Shown here piece by piece: positions 1 through 4,947 of a stretch of 5,228 bases of DNA. Under the pieces are notes generated by a model. It searched no databases. It was not told the DNA's origin and saw only the letters and a list, made by a program, of their open reading frames with translations. The stretch is from Pirellulales bacterium (lineage in GTDB: Bacteria; Planctomycetota; Planctomycetia; Pirellulales; JAICIG01), in the NCBI GenBank assembly GCA_025924495.1, contig JAICIG010000504.1, positions 1 to 5,228 on the forward strand, written 5' to 3'. The first letter of the stretch is position 1; each line of letters opens with the position of its first letter. The translations under genes and the position numbers were made by a program.

Positions 1-315
1 AACCACTGCAAGCATCCGGAGCTGCTCGCGGTCAACGATGCGTTTGGCGAACTGATTGAGTCGTATCCTCGGCAGCGGCGAATTGACAAACTGCTCGCCG
101 CGGCCGGCGGGCCGCATAGTTTGGAAGCAGTGAAAACGGCGCTCAAGGACCATGAAGGCCATCCACATTCGATCTGCCGTCATCCCAACGACGACCCGCA
201 GACGGGCTATTGGCAAACCGTTTTTTCGGTGATCATCGAACCCGATCAGCAGCGCATGCACGTCAGCCGTGGAACACCGTGTGAGCATCCGTATGAAACT
301 TACGAGCTTTCATAG
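1..315 (+). CDS. C45-family autoproteolytic acyltransferase/hydrolase, C-terminal part
   Basis: The open frame enters from the left edge and ends at a TAG at 313-315, giving the last 104 residues; the start and the nucleophile cysteine lie outside the window. The visible part resembles the C-terminal part of the acyl-CoA:6-aminopenicillanic acid acyltransferase-like (peptidase C45) family, Ntn-type hydrolases that cleave themselves to expose an N-terminal cysteine. Supporting landmarks are the opening NHCKHPEL (family pattern TNH...HPE), a run of SYPRQRRIDKLL, the KDHEGHPHSICRH stretch (family pattern L.DH....SIC.H), TVFSVIIEP (a late beta strand) and the closing RGTPCEHPYETYEL, matching the G.PC...Y..Y.L end common in the family. 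Substrate cannot be deduced; many members act on amide bonds of unknown compounds. No partner gene is visible downstream. The assignment is by recalled family pattern, not by alignment. Confidence 0.78.
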   Translation, partial: NHCKHPELLAVNDAFGELIESYPRQRRIDKLLAAAGGPHSLEAVKTALKDHEGHPHSICRHPNDDPQTGYWQTVFSVIIEPDQQRMHVSRGTPCEHPYETYELS

Positions 316-340
316 CGGGAACAGAATGTCGGCTCGTGGT

Positions 341-357
341 TGCTGCATATCACAGCA
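341..357 (+). other. Small hairpin downstream of the C45 gene
   Basis: TGCTG at 341-345 and CAGCA at 353-357 form a 5-bp inverted repeat around a 7-base loop, 26 bases after the C45 stop codon. There is no T-run after it, so it is at best a weak terminator; a stem this short is expected by chance in a region of this size. Nothing else recognisable is seen between 316 and 400. Confidence 0.2.
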
Positions 358-407
358 GGAGGCAAGGATTGGCTGAACGTAACCTCGGACCGCAAAGAGC
401 GTGTGAC

Positions 408-413
408 TATAAT
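408..413 (+). promoter_or_regulatory. Perfect -10 box of a probable leaderless promoter
   Basis: A perfect TATAAT lies at 408-413. The expected transcription start six to seven bases downstream falls on or next to A420, the first base of the ATG of the small gene remnant at 420, which fits a leaderless transcript. The -35 position (about 385-390, TCGGAC) is poor. The perfect box and its exact distance from the ATG are seen directly; promoter activity is inferred. No Shine-Dalgarno sequence precedes the ATG, consistent with leaderless translation. Confidence 0.5.
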
Positions 414-419
414 ACGGTT

Positions 420-572
420 ATGAGCACCACTTTGCCGGGTATGCTCGATCGCCTTCTCGATCCGATCGCCGAATGTTTGACGCAGCGACGAGTCGCCGTT
501 GGTAGAGCTATCGCTTCTCCGCCAACTCGGGCATGGTTGTGGTCCATTCTTTCATGGGCGGCGTGCCTTTGA
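420..572 (+). pseudogene. 5' remnant of a small planctomycete gene (LDRLLDPIAECLT family)
   Basis: An ATG at 420 opens a 50-codon frame that begins MSTTLPGMLDRLLDPIAECL. This strongly resembles the N-terminus of a short protein family common in planctomycetes, whose members I recall as continuing with TPEVAR, an LRAD-type segment and an EGxLTxEE motif; some sit beside toxin-like genes and may be antitoxins. Here the similarity fades after about residue 25-30 (LTQRRVAVGRAIA), and the rest of the frame (508-572) lies over the 3' end of the convergent cysteine hydrolase gene and looks like chance translation (tryptophan-rich, no family motifs). I therefore read it as a gene truncated at its 3' side, with its promoter still in place. 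The alternative is a genuine 50-residue protein. The family recognition comes from memory and the function is not established. Confidence 0.42.
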
Positions 573-2166
573 CATTGCAGGCCCAGTTGACGCCGTTGGA
601 AAGAAGCTGGCAAAACGCGGGCTGGCTGAAATCGCCGACGTGGCCCAGTGAAGTGTAGAACGAGCGGCCACCGTCGGCACGCACACGTGTCCAAGCGACC
701 GGTTCGCTCGCAAAGCCGGGCACCGTTCCCAGCAACAGCGGCTGCGTGCCGGGCAACAGCGGACTTGCCTTGTAAAGTGAACCCGGACTAACGTATTCGT
801 TCAGTGCAATATTGGTCAGCACCGCGTGCTGTTCACTGCCGGCGGCAATCGTCACACGTGGGTGCAAATCGTTGGCGTGATGATTGGTATAGTTGCCGCC
901 CCAAACCTGTTGGTCGAAGTCGGACCATTGAGCAAGCCCTTCAGCGAGTGGCTTGCCTTTCGACGGGGCAAAGGCATGGTTAGCGGTGCGGATGCCGATC
1001 ACCGGCTTACCGGCCGCTACGAAGCGGCGCACATGCTCAAGTTGCTCAGACCGTAGAGGGCGGCGCCGCACGCTGACCAAAAGCGCGTCGGCCTGGTCGA
1101 GCATGTCGATTCCAGGAATATCAGCGCGGTCGGTGTCGCTACCGAAGATGAAGCTCACGCGATAATCGCGCCCCAGGTACTGTGCCGCGAATTTTGGCAG
1201 CGATTCTTCCGTCTTGTATTCGTCTTCGGCCACCAGCAAAGCAAGCTGCGGCCGGCGATCGCGCGAAAAGCGAAACTCAAGCTGGTCGCCCAGCAAATCG
1301 CCGCTTGTGACGGTCGGGCAAACGAATTTTTCAATATGGTCGACGATTAGATCGGTGCCGCTGAAGTGGCTCACGTAGGGCCACTTCGTCGGATCGTACA
1401 TCGTGTCGGTCATGTCGCGCATCAGTACGACGTTCTTGCCGTTCTTCGACAATTGGCGCAGACCGAACGGCCGGCCCAGGACGCACATGTTGGTGTGGAC
1501 GCCAAGCAAGATCACATTCTGGATCCCGCGCTGCTCGAGCAGGTTCCAGATTTCGATGCCCGAATCACTGATGGCGTCTTTGGCGTCGTCGATTTCCAGC
1601 GCCGCGAGCTGCGCCTTCCACGGGGCCTTAGGGTTGCGGCCGATCGAGACGAGATAGTCGTGCCACTGCCGATGTTCGACCAGGTCGTCATCTTCGCCGC
1701 CTTCTCGCTGATCGAGCGGATAGGCGGATCGCTCTTCGCTGGGAATTTGCCGGCACCACTGGCCGATTTCACCGGGCAAGTTCGCGGCGCTCGGTGCATT
1801 CTTGGCCAACTGCCGCCCCGCGCGGTCCGTGTAGGCCCCCATGCAACCGCTGGGGGCATGAATGATAAGAGCGCCGCGATCACGGGCGGCACGCAGAACG
1901 TGGTTCATGCGCGGCGCCAGCTCTTTTGCCCGTCGCACCGCATTCAGGCAGTGATGGGCGTCCCACATATCGCAGACAATGATCGCCGTCTCTCGCGAGT
2001 CCCAAACGACGTCGCGATCGGTCAGCGTGTGATAACGTCCCGATCCGGCTGAGGTTTCGATTCGCCGCCGCAGATTGAGCTTCACTGTGGTCGAATCATC
2101 GGCAGCCGCGACTGAGCCGCCGGCCACAATAACTGCTACCAGCAACCATTGCAATCGAACCCGCAT
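508..2166 (-). CDS. Secreted isochorismatase-like cysteine hydrolase fused to a ThuA-like domain
   Basis: The product has 552 residues. Residues 1-22 are a signal peptide: R2 and R4, a hydrophobic core (LLVAVIVAGGSVA), then an AAA/DD cleavage region, so the protein should be exported. Residues ~55-285 form an isochorismatase-like domain: IIVCDMWD carries the catalytic Asp (D66), HTNMCVLG carries the nucleophile Cys (C228), and K184 is the likely triad Lys, 44 residues before the Cys as in nicotinamidases. An insertion (~107-180) is longer than in small family members. Residues ~305-535 resemble ThuA-like (class I amidotransferase-fold) domains: QLALLVAEDEY, FVAAGKPVIGIRTANHAF and YTSLGHVGDF with NGVNWA near the end. 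The start at 2166 is chosen because it begins the signal peptide and has GGAAAGGA nine bases upstream; the same frame stays open for another 470 codons antisense to xylA, which is not coding. Substrate is unknown; an amide- or ester-hydrolase role in envelope or periplasm is inferred. Confidence 0.86.
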   Translation of the reverse strand: MRVRLQWLLVAVIVAGGSVAAADDSTTVKLNLRRRIETSAGSGRYHTLTDRDVVWDSRETAIIVCDMWDAHHCLNAVRRAKELAPRMNHVLRAARDRGALIIHAPSGCMGAYTDRAGRQLAKNAPSAANLPGEIGQWCRQIPSEERSAYPLDQREGGEDDDLVEHRQWHDYLVSIGRNPKAPWKAQLAALEIDDAKDAISDSGIEIWNLLEQRGIQNVILLGVHTNMCVLGRPFGLRQLSKNGKNVVLMRDMTDTMYDPTKWPYVSHFSGTDLIVDHIEKFVCPTVTSGDLLGDQLEFRFSRDRRPQLALLVAEDEYKTEESLPKFAAQYLGRDYRVSFIFGSDTDRADIPGIDMLDQADALLVSVRRRPLRSEQLEHVRRFVAAGKPVIGIRTANHAFAPSKGKPLAEGLAQWSDFDQQVWGGNYTNHHANDLHPRVTIAAGSEQHAVLTNIALNEYVSPGSLYKASPLLPGTQPLLLGTVPGFASEPVAWTRVRADGGRSFYTSLGHVGDFSQPAFCQLLSNGVNWACNVKGTPPMKEWTTTMPELAEKR

Positions 2167-2175
2167 CGCCCGCCA

Positions 2176-2183
2176 TCCTTTCC
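2176..2183 (-). promoter_or_regulatory. Ribosome binding site fixing the start of the cysteine hydrolase gene
   Basis: On the minus strand this reads GGAAAGGA, nine bases before the ATG at 2164-2166. It matters because the reading frame is open far upstream (to 3576) and the signal peptide and this site together decide the true start. Confidence 0.6.
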
Positions 2184-2224
2184 ACGAACTTATTCTTTTG
2201 TCGCACCATTCACCAAGCGTATAG

Positions 2225-2251
2225 ATTATCCCGACCAGAGCAATGCGACAA
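2225..2251 (-). promoter_or_regulatory. Possible promoter of the cysteine hydrolase gene
   Basis: On the minus strand, TTGTCG (plus positions 2246-2251) is followed after 15 bases by GATAAT (2225-2230, five of six matches to TATAAT). The spacer is two bases shorter than ideal; TAATCT at 2223-2228 gives 17 bases but a weaker box. The transcript would have a leader of roughly 50 bases before the ATG at 2166. The assignment is from motif match only. Confidence 0.3.
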
Positions 2252-2344
2252 GTTTTGTGAAGCCAGGAGGGACTCCTTTGATGCCGGCGACTCGCAGAGT
2301 GGCAATTCATTAATGGCTTCAACGGTTTTGCTCGTGCCTTGCTC

Positions 2345-2378
2345 GCGTCGGAAGAACTCGCTGCTTCGAGCACGACGC
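2345..2378 (+). other. Two-tier stem-loop upstream of xylA
   Basis: GCGTCG (2345-2350) pairs with CGACGC (2373-2378), and inside it CTCG (2357-2360) pairs with CGAG (2367-2370) around a 6-base loop, with an asymmetric internal loop between the stems. It lies about 130 bases before the xylA start and inside a 27-codon open frame. A leader structure or operator is possible; there is no T-run, so it is not a convincing terminator. Confidence 0.22.
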
Positions 2379-2511
2379 TGGCTTGTCGCGCCGTAAGGGC
2401 GGCACCTCGCTGGCGATTGTCGCGAAAAGCCCAAAGTTGACGCAAACCGGTTGCTTGCGGCCACGCGATCTGGCACGATAGGACCATCGCAAAACCCGTA
2501 GGAGAACCGTC

Positions 2512-3825
2512 ATGCCCGCCTTTGCCGACGTACAAAAGATCCCCTTCAAAGGCCCGAAAAGCAAGAACCCGCTGGCGTTCCACCACTACAATCCCGAGGA
2601 AGTAGTGGAAGGCAAGCCCATGAAAGACCACTTGCGCTTCAGTGTGGCCTACTGGCACACCTTCCGCGGCACGGGCAGCGATCCGTTCGGACCCGGCACG
2701 ATGTCGCGTCCCTGGGAAGCCGCCGCCGATTCGGTCGAGAACGCCCAGAACCGCGCGCGCGTGGCCTTTGAGTTTATGGAGAAGCTGGGCGCCGGCTTCT
2801 ATTGCTTTCACGATCGCGACGTTGCCCCTGAAGGAAAGACGCTGGCCGAGTCGAACAAGAATCTCGACGCGGTGGTGAAGGTTCTTAAAGAGGAGCAACA
2901 GCGGACGGGCATCAAGTTGCTGTGGGGTACGGCCAACATGTTCAGCAACCCGCGTTACATGCACGGCGCGGCCACCAGCAGCCACGCCGACGCCTTCGCT
3001 TATGCCGCGGCACAGGTCAAGAAGGCCATCGAGGTGACAAAGGAGCTGGGCGGCGTCAACTATGTCTTTTGGGGCGGCCGCGAAGGGTATCAGAACTTGC
3101 TGAACACCGACATGAAACGCGAGATCGATCATCTTGCCCGTTTCATGCACATGGCGGTCGATTACGCGAAGCAAATCGGCTTCAGCGGGCAGTTTCTGTT
3201 TGAACCGAAGCCCAAGGAGCCGACGAAGCATCAATACGATTTCGACGCGGCGGCGTGCATCAACTTTTTGCGCGCTTACGACCTGGCCGACCACGTGAAG
3301 CTGAACATTGAGACGAACCACGCCACGCTGGCTGGCCACACCATGCAGCACGAATTGGAATACGCCGGCCATCAGGGCTTTTTGGGCTCGATCGACGCCA
3401 ACACCGGCGACCTCTTGCTCGGCTGGGACACCGATCAATTTCCGACCGACATCTACCTGACCACGCAGTGCATGCTTTCGATCTTGAAGTATGGAGGGCT
3501 GGCGCCGGGCGGCGTCAATTTTGACGCCAAAGTGCGTCGCGAAAGTTTTGAGCCAATCGACCTGTTTTACGCGCACATTGGCGGCATGGACGCATTCGCT
3601 CGCGGGCTGAAGATCGCCGCGGCCATTCGCGCCGATGGTCAGCTCGACAAGCTCCTGAACGAGCGCTACAGCACGTGGGATTCAGGCATTGGCGCGGAGA
3701 TTGAGGCGGGCAAGCACAGCTTTGCCTCGCTGGAGAAGTACATGCTCGACAAGGGCGAGATCGCGCCCAACAAGAGCGGCCGCCAAGAGATGCTCGAGAA
3801 CCTGATTAACTGTTATCTGGTGTAG
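2512..3825 (+). CDS. xylA: Xylose isomerase (class II)
   Basis: This 437-residue cytoplasmic enzyme interconverts D-xylose and D-xylulose (and usually D-glucose and D-fructose), the entry step of isomerase-type xylose use. Length and N-terminal extension match class II enzymes such as that of Escherichia coli (440 residues). All known active-site residues are visible, each one position lower than in E. coli numbering: H100 and D103 in FHDRD, E231 in [14 protein letters not shown] with K233, E267 and H270 in [13 protein letters not shown]295 in SIDAN, D306 and D308 in [10 protein letters not shown], and D338 in [13 protein letters not shown]. The TIM-barrel metal sites are therefore complete. 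The start is supported by GGAGA at 2501-2505, six bases before the ATG. No xylulokinase, transporter or XylR gene is adjacent in this window, so the gene appears to stand alone, divergent from the cysteine hydrolase gene. Identification is very secure. Confidence 0.98.
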   Translation: MPAFADVQKIPFKGPKSKNPLAFHHYNPEEVVEGKPMKDHLRFSVAYWHTFRGTGSDPFGPGTMSRPWEAAADSVENAQNRARVAFEFMEKLGAGFYCFHDRDVAPEGKTLAESNKNLDAVVKVLKEEQQRTGIKLLWGTANMFSNPRYMHGAATSSHADAFAYAAAQVKKAIEVTKELGGVNYVFWGGREGYQNLLNTDMKREIDHLARFMHMAVDYAKQIGFSGQFLFEPKPKEPTKHQYDFDAAACINFLRAYDLADHVKLNIETNHATLAGHTMQHELEYAGHQGFLGSIDANTGDLLLGWDTDQFPTDIYLTTQCMLSILKYGGLAPGGVNFDAKVRRESFEPIDLFYAHIGGMDAFARGLKIAAAIRADGQLDKLLNERYSTWDSGIGAEIEAGKHSFASLEKYMLDKGEIAPNKSGRQEMLENLINCYLV

Positions 3826-3837
3826 TGGGTGCATTGC

Positions 3838-3900
3838 CGACCATGAATTATATCAGTAGCGGCCCGCGGACTGTATGGTCGTCAATTCTAGTTGCTGATA
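3838..3900. repeat. Two interleaved inverted repeats over the promoter of the toxin-like pair
   Basis: CGACCAT (3838-3844) is the exact reverse complement of ATGGTCG (3875-3881). TATCAGTAGC (3851-3860) matches the reverse complement of GTTGCTGATA (3891-3900) at eight of ten bases. The two pairs are interleaved rather than nested, and their right arms cover the proposed -35 and -10 boxes. A repressor operator or a pseudoknot in the xylA 3' transcript is possible. Each repeat alone could be chance. Confidence 0.3.
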
Positions 3901-3904
3901 GAAT
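3876..3904 (+). promoter_or_regulatory. Probable promoter of the 3941/4236 gene pair (extended -10)
   Basis: TGATAGAAT at 3896-3904 is an extended -10 element (TG, one base, then TAGAAT, five of six matches to TATAAT). A weak -35 (TGGTCG, 3876-3881) lies 17 bases upstream of the hexamer. Transcription would start near 3911, leaving about 30 bases of leader that includes the ribosome binding site for the gene at 3941. Confidence 0.42.
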
Positions 3905-3926
3905 GAAATAGAAATCACGGGGCGGT

Positions 3927-3932
3927 AGGAAA
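3927..3932 (+). promoter_or_regulatory. Ribosome binding site selecting ATG 3941
   Basis: AGGAAA at 3927-3932 is eight bases before the ATG at 3941. The in-frame TTG at 3935 would be only two bases from it, so ATG 3941 is the preferred start of the toxin-like gene. Confidence 0.55.
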
Positions 3933-3940
3933 AGTTGCGG

Positions 3941-4225
3941 ATGTCGCAGCAATCGCCATCGCCGGAGGCGAGCCGAATAGCAAACGGGCATGCGTGGTTA
4001 AAGCACGCTGGTGAGTTTCCAGAGCTTAGCACGGCTACCGAATTCGCTCACCATATCGACTGCATTTTCGCGGCGCCATCGGCCTCGAAAGCGTTGCGCG
4101 GAGGTCGTGAGGCATTCTGGCACGACGCGTCCCGAACCGTGGTCATCAAAAACCAAAACGACCCCGACGGCGGAACAGCATTCCGGCCCGCTCTGGGCAA
4201 ATTGTACTTCGATAACCTAAATTAG
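3941..4225 (+). CDS. Free-standing RNase-type toxin domain (HAxEF ... GTxFRP family), putative toxin
   Basis: The product has 94 residues, with no signal peptide or membrane segment. I recognise the pattern GHAWLKHAGEFPE (H17, H22, E25, F26), then a helix with EFAHHID, GGREAFWHD (R56, W60), a strand RTVVIKN, and DGGTAFRPALGKLYF (T79, F81, R82, P83, G86, Y89). This is the layout of small C-terminal toxin tips of polymorphic toxins (RHS/contact-dependent systems), which I tentatively place in the BECR fold group of RNases (Barnase-EndoU-ColicinE5-RelE); the N-terminal His and the final-strand T/R would then be catalytic candidates. Here the domain stands alone with no delivery module, 10 bases ahead of a small partner gene, so an intracellular toxin-antitoxin role, or an orphan toxin/immunity cassette, is inferred. 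The gene itself is well supported (ribosome binding site, promoter, coupled neighbour); the fold assignment is from pattern recall and is moderately uncertain. Confidence 0.62.
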   Translation: MSQQSPSPEASRIANGHAWLKHAGEFPELSTATEFAHHIDCIFAAPSASKALRGGREAFWHDASRTVVIKNQNDPDGGTAFRPALGKLYFDNLN

Positions 4226-4235
4226 AGGCTCCAAC

Positions 4236-4466
4236 ATGCACGTTCAAGCAGTCTCTCACAGTGGCGCGCTTGTTCAATTGAGCGAAGACGACCTTTTACT
4301 TATCAACAACGCGCTGAATGAAGTTTGCCACGCGCTTGATATTCGCGAGTTTTCGACAAGGATGGGTGCGGATCGTGCTGTTGCAGAGCGACTGCTGACA
4401 GCCGTCGCTGCGCTAGCCAATCAGGTGCAGGCCGCCACGGAACTTCCCTCGCCGGCGAGTCGCTAG
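4236..4466 (+). CDS. Small LLINNALNEV protein, putative antitoxin/immunity partner
   Basis: The product has 76 residues, is acidic to neutral, probably mostly helical, and cytoplasmic. The core LSEDDLLLINNALNEVCHAL (residues 15-34), followed by DIREFSTRMGADRAVAERLL (35-54), matches a family of short hypothetical proteins I have seen in several bacterial phyla, with the pattern LS.xELLLxNNALNEVC...(I/V)..EF.TR.G....E...LL. Its stop-to-start distance from the upstream toxin-like gene is 10 bases, and its ribosome binding site AGAGG (4224-4228) overlaps that gene's stop codon, so the two are surely cotranscribed and probably translationally coupled. By context it is the likely immunity or antitoxin protein of the pair; toxin-first order fits immunity pairs and HigBA-like systems. 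No DNA-binding helix-turn-helix or ribbon-helix-helix is evident, which favours direct protein inhibition. Residues 62-76 look like a disordered tail. Confidence 0.68.
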   Translation: MHVQAVSHSGALVQLSEDDLLLINNALNEVCHALDIREFSTRMGADRAVAERLLTAVAALANQVQAATELPSPASR

Positions 4467-4529
4467 CAGCATGCCGCGTGTTCCGGCAGTGTACCCGCGA
4501 CAATTCAAAGCATTCGCGCAAGTACGTCG

Positions 4530-4545
4530 AGCGGCGCGGGCCGCT
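4530..4545 (+). terminator. Possible GC-rich hairpin separating the two modules
   Basis: AGCGGC (4530-4535) and GCCGCT (4540-4545) form a perfect 6-bp GC-rich stem around a four-base loop, 64 bases after the stop codon of the upstream pair. There is no T-run after it, so intrinsic termination is doubtful; planctomycete terminators often lack clear U-tracts, which is why it is kept as a weak call. Confidence 0.25.
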
Positions 4546-4573
4546 GGCGAGCGTCGTGAAAACCTTCGCCGCC

Positions 4574-4608
4574 TTGACAACCCGCTATGTGCTTTGCAGG
4601 TATAGAAT
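4574..4608 (+). promoter_or_regulatory. Candidate promoter of the antitoxin/PIN pair, over-long spacer
   Basis: A perfect TTGACA lies at 4574-4579 and TATAGAAT at 4601-4608 contains two overlapping -10-like boxes (TATAGA, TAGAAT). The spacer is 21 or 23 bases, longer than the usual 17, so either the pair is coincidental, or an activator/DNA distortion is involved. TATGCT at 4654-4659 is a second -10-like sequence closer to the gene, without a good -35. Confidence 0.3.
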
Positions 4609-4689
4609 ACGACTCCATTATTGCTGGACTATCGAATATCGCGCATTCGGTGCTATGCTAGAACGAGCAAGAACGGTGGAGAGAATGCC

Positions 4690-4947
4690 ATGCAAAAGGT
4701 CACTTTGGATCAGCTTAGCGAGCCGGTAAAGTTATTTCTCAGTCAAGTTCCCCAGACTGGAGGGATGCTTGTCGAGGACGAGCGAGGCCGCGTGTGCTTC
4801 GGTGTGATTCCTTACCAAGAAGCTCCGCCAGAGGAGCAAACTCTCTCGCGCGCTCGCCTGGCTGATCTGCAACAGCGCATCGGTGAACGCTTACGAGCCC
4901 AAGATAAGTCGGAGGACGAGCTGGACCGCATTTTACAAGACGAATGA
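4690..4947 (+). CDS. Antitoxin-like protein paired with a PIN toxin (VapB/Phd-like role)
   Basis: The product has 85 residues and is cytoplasmic. The N-terminal part (QKVTLDQLSEPVKLFLSQV, then GGMLVEDERGRVCFGVIPY, residues 2-42) has the shape of small Phd/VapB-type antitoxins in which a beta-rich N-terminus binds DNA and gives autoregulation; the pattern with a GGxLVEDExGRxxxGVxPY core is one I recall before PIN genes in planctomycetes and cyanobacteria. The C-terminal part (~45-85) is charged and helical, ending in DKSEDELDRILQDE, the kind of segment that wraps the toxin. The ATG at 4690 is chosen because it is the first in-frame ATG and GGAGAG (4678-4683) is six bases upstream. Its stop codon overlaps the first ATG of the downstream PIN frame (ATGA, 4944-4947), so the two genes are translationally coupled. 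Naming as antitoxin rests on size, pattern and neighbour. Confidence 0.72.
   Translation: MQKVTLDQLSEPVKLFLSQVPQTGGMLVEDERGRVCFGVIPYQEAPPEEQTLSRARLADLQQRIGERLRAQDKSEDELDRILQDE

Larger units (their letters stand above)
2167..2511. other. Divergent intergenic region between the cysteine hydrolase gene and xylA
   Basis: This 345-base stretch carries the upstream control regions of both flanking genes. Seen in it: a possible minus-strand promoter (2225-2251); an 8-bp inverted repeat TTGTCGCA 2198-2205 / TGCGACAA 2244-2251 flanking that promoter (about one such pair is expected by chance here); AGGAG/CTCCT at 2265-2277; two short open frames at 2281-2313 and 2313-2396; and a stem-loop at 2345-2378. 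No convincing plus-strand promoter for xylA was found: TTGACG at 2437-2442 has no -10 box at a usable distance. No larger gene is supported on either strand; the frames that cross it are extensions of antisense shadows. Confidence 0.5.
4467..4689. other. Intergenic region between the two toxin/antitoxin-like modules
   Basis: No gene is supported here. It holds a small hairpin TGCCG/CGGCA (4472-4476/4484-4488) just after the preceding stop, a stronger GC-rich hairpin at 4530-4545, a candidate promoter at 4574-4608, and the ribosome binding site of the next gene. A short out-of-frame ATG at 4685 and the frame 4478-4729 show no family resemblance and overlap the start of the antitoxin-like gene, so they are not called. 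Confidence 0.5.

Noticed and set aside
437..468. Repeated TCGATC and GATCGCC units that might be a short repeat array.
   Set aside because: They fall inside the coding stretch for LDRLLDPIAE and follow from codon choice for repeated Leu-Asp-Arg/Pro residues.
485..496. GCGAC/GTCGC inverted repeat just after the cysteine hydrolase stop (minus strand) as a terminator.
   Set aside because: The loop would be only two bases (four if the stem is shortened to 4 bp) and there is no T-run.
1366..2052. A 228-codon plus-strand frame antisense to the cysteine hydrolase gene.
   Set aside because: Its composition is typical of the complement of a GC-rich coding frame, with no motifs and no ribosome binding site; the minus strand encodes recognised domains throughout.
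2437..2442. TTGACG as a -35 box for xylA.
   Set aside because: No acceptable -10 hexamer lies 15-19 bases downstream.
2471..2490. TGGCAC at 2471-2476 looked like the -24 half of a sigma-54 promoter ahead of xylA.
   Set aside because: No GC-containing -12 element (TTGC-like) is present at the required distance.
2167..3576. The minus-strand frame of the cysteine hydrolase gene stays open far upstream, antisense to all of the front part of xylA, and could be read as a 1022-residue protein.
   Set aside because: The upstream part has no family resemblance, is the mirror of a highly conserved xylA reading frame, and the real start at 2166 has both a signal peptide and a ribosome binding site.
4303..4521. 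A 72-codon minus-strand frame opposite the LLINNALNEV gene.
   Set aside because: No ribosome binding site or family resemblance; it is a shadow of the plus-strand gene.
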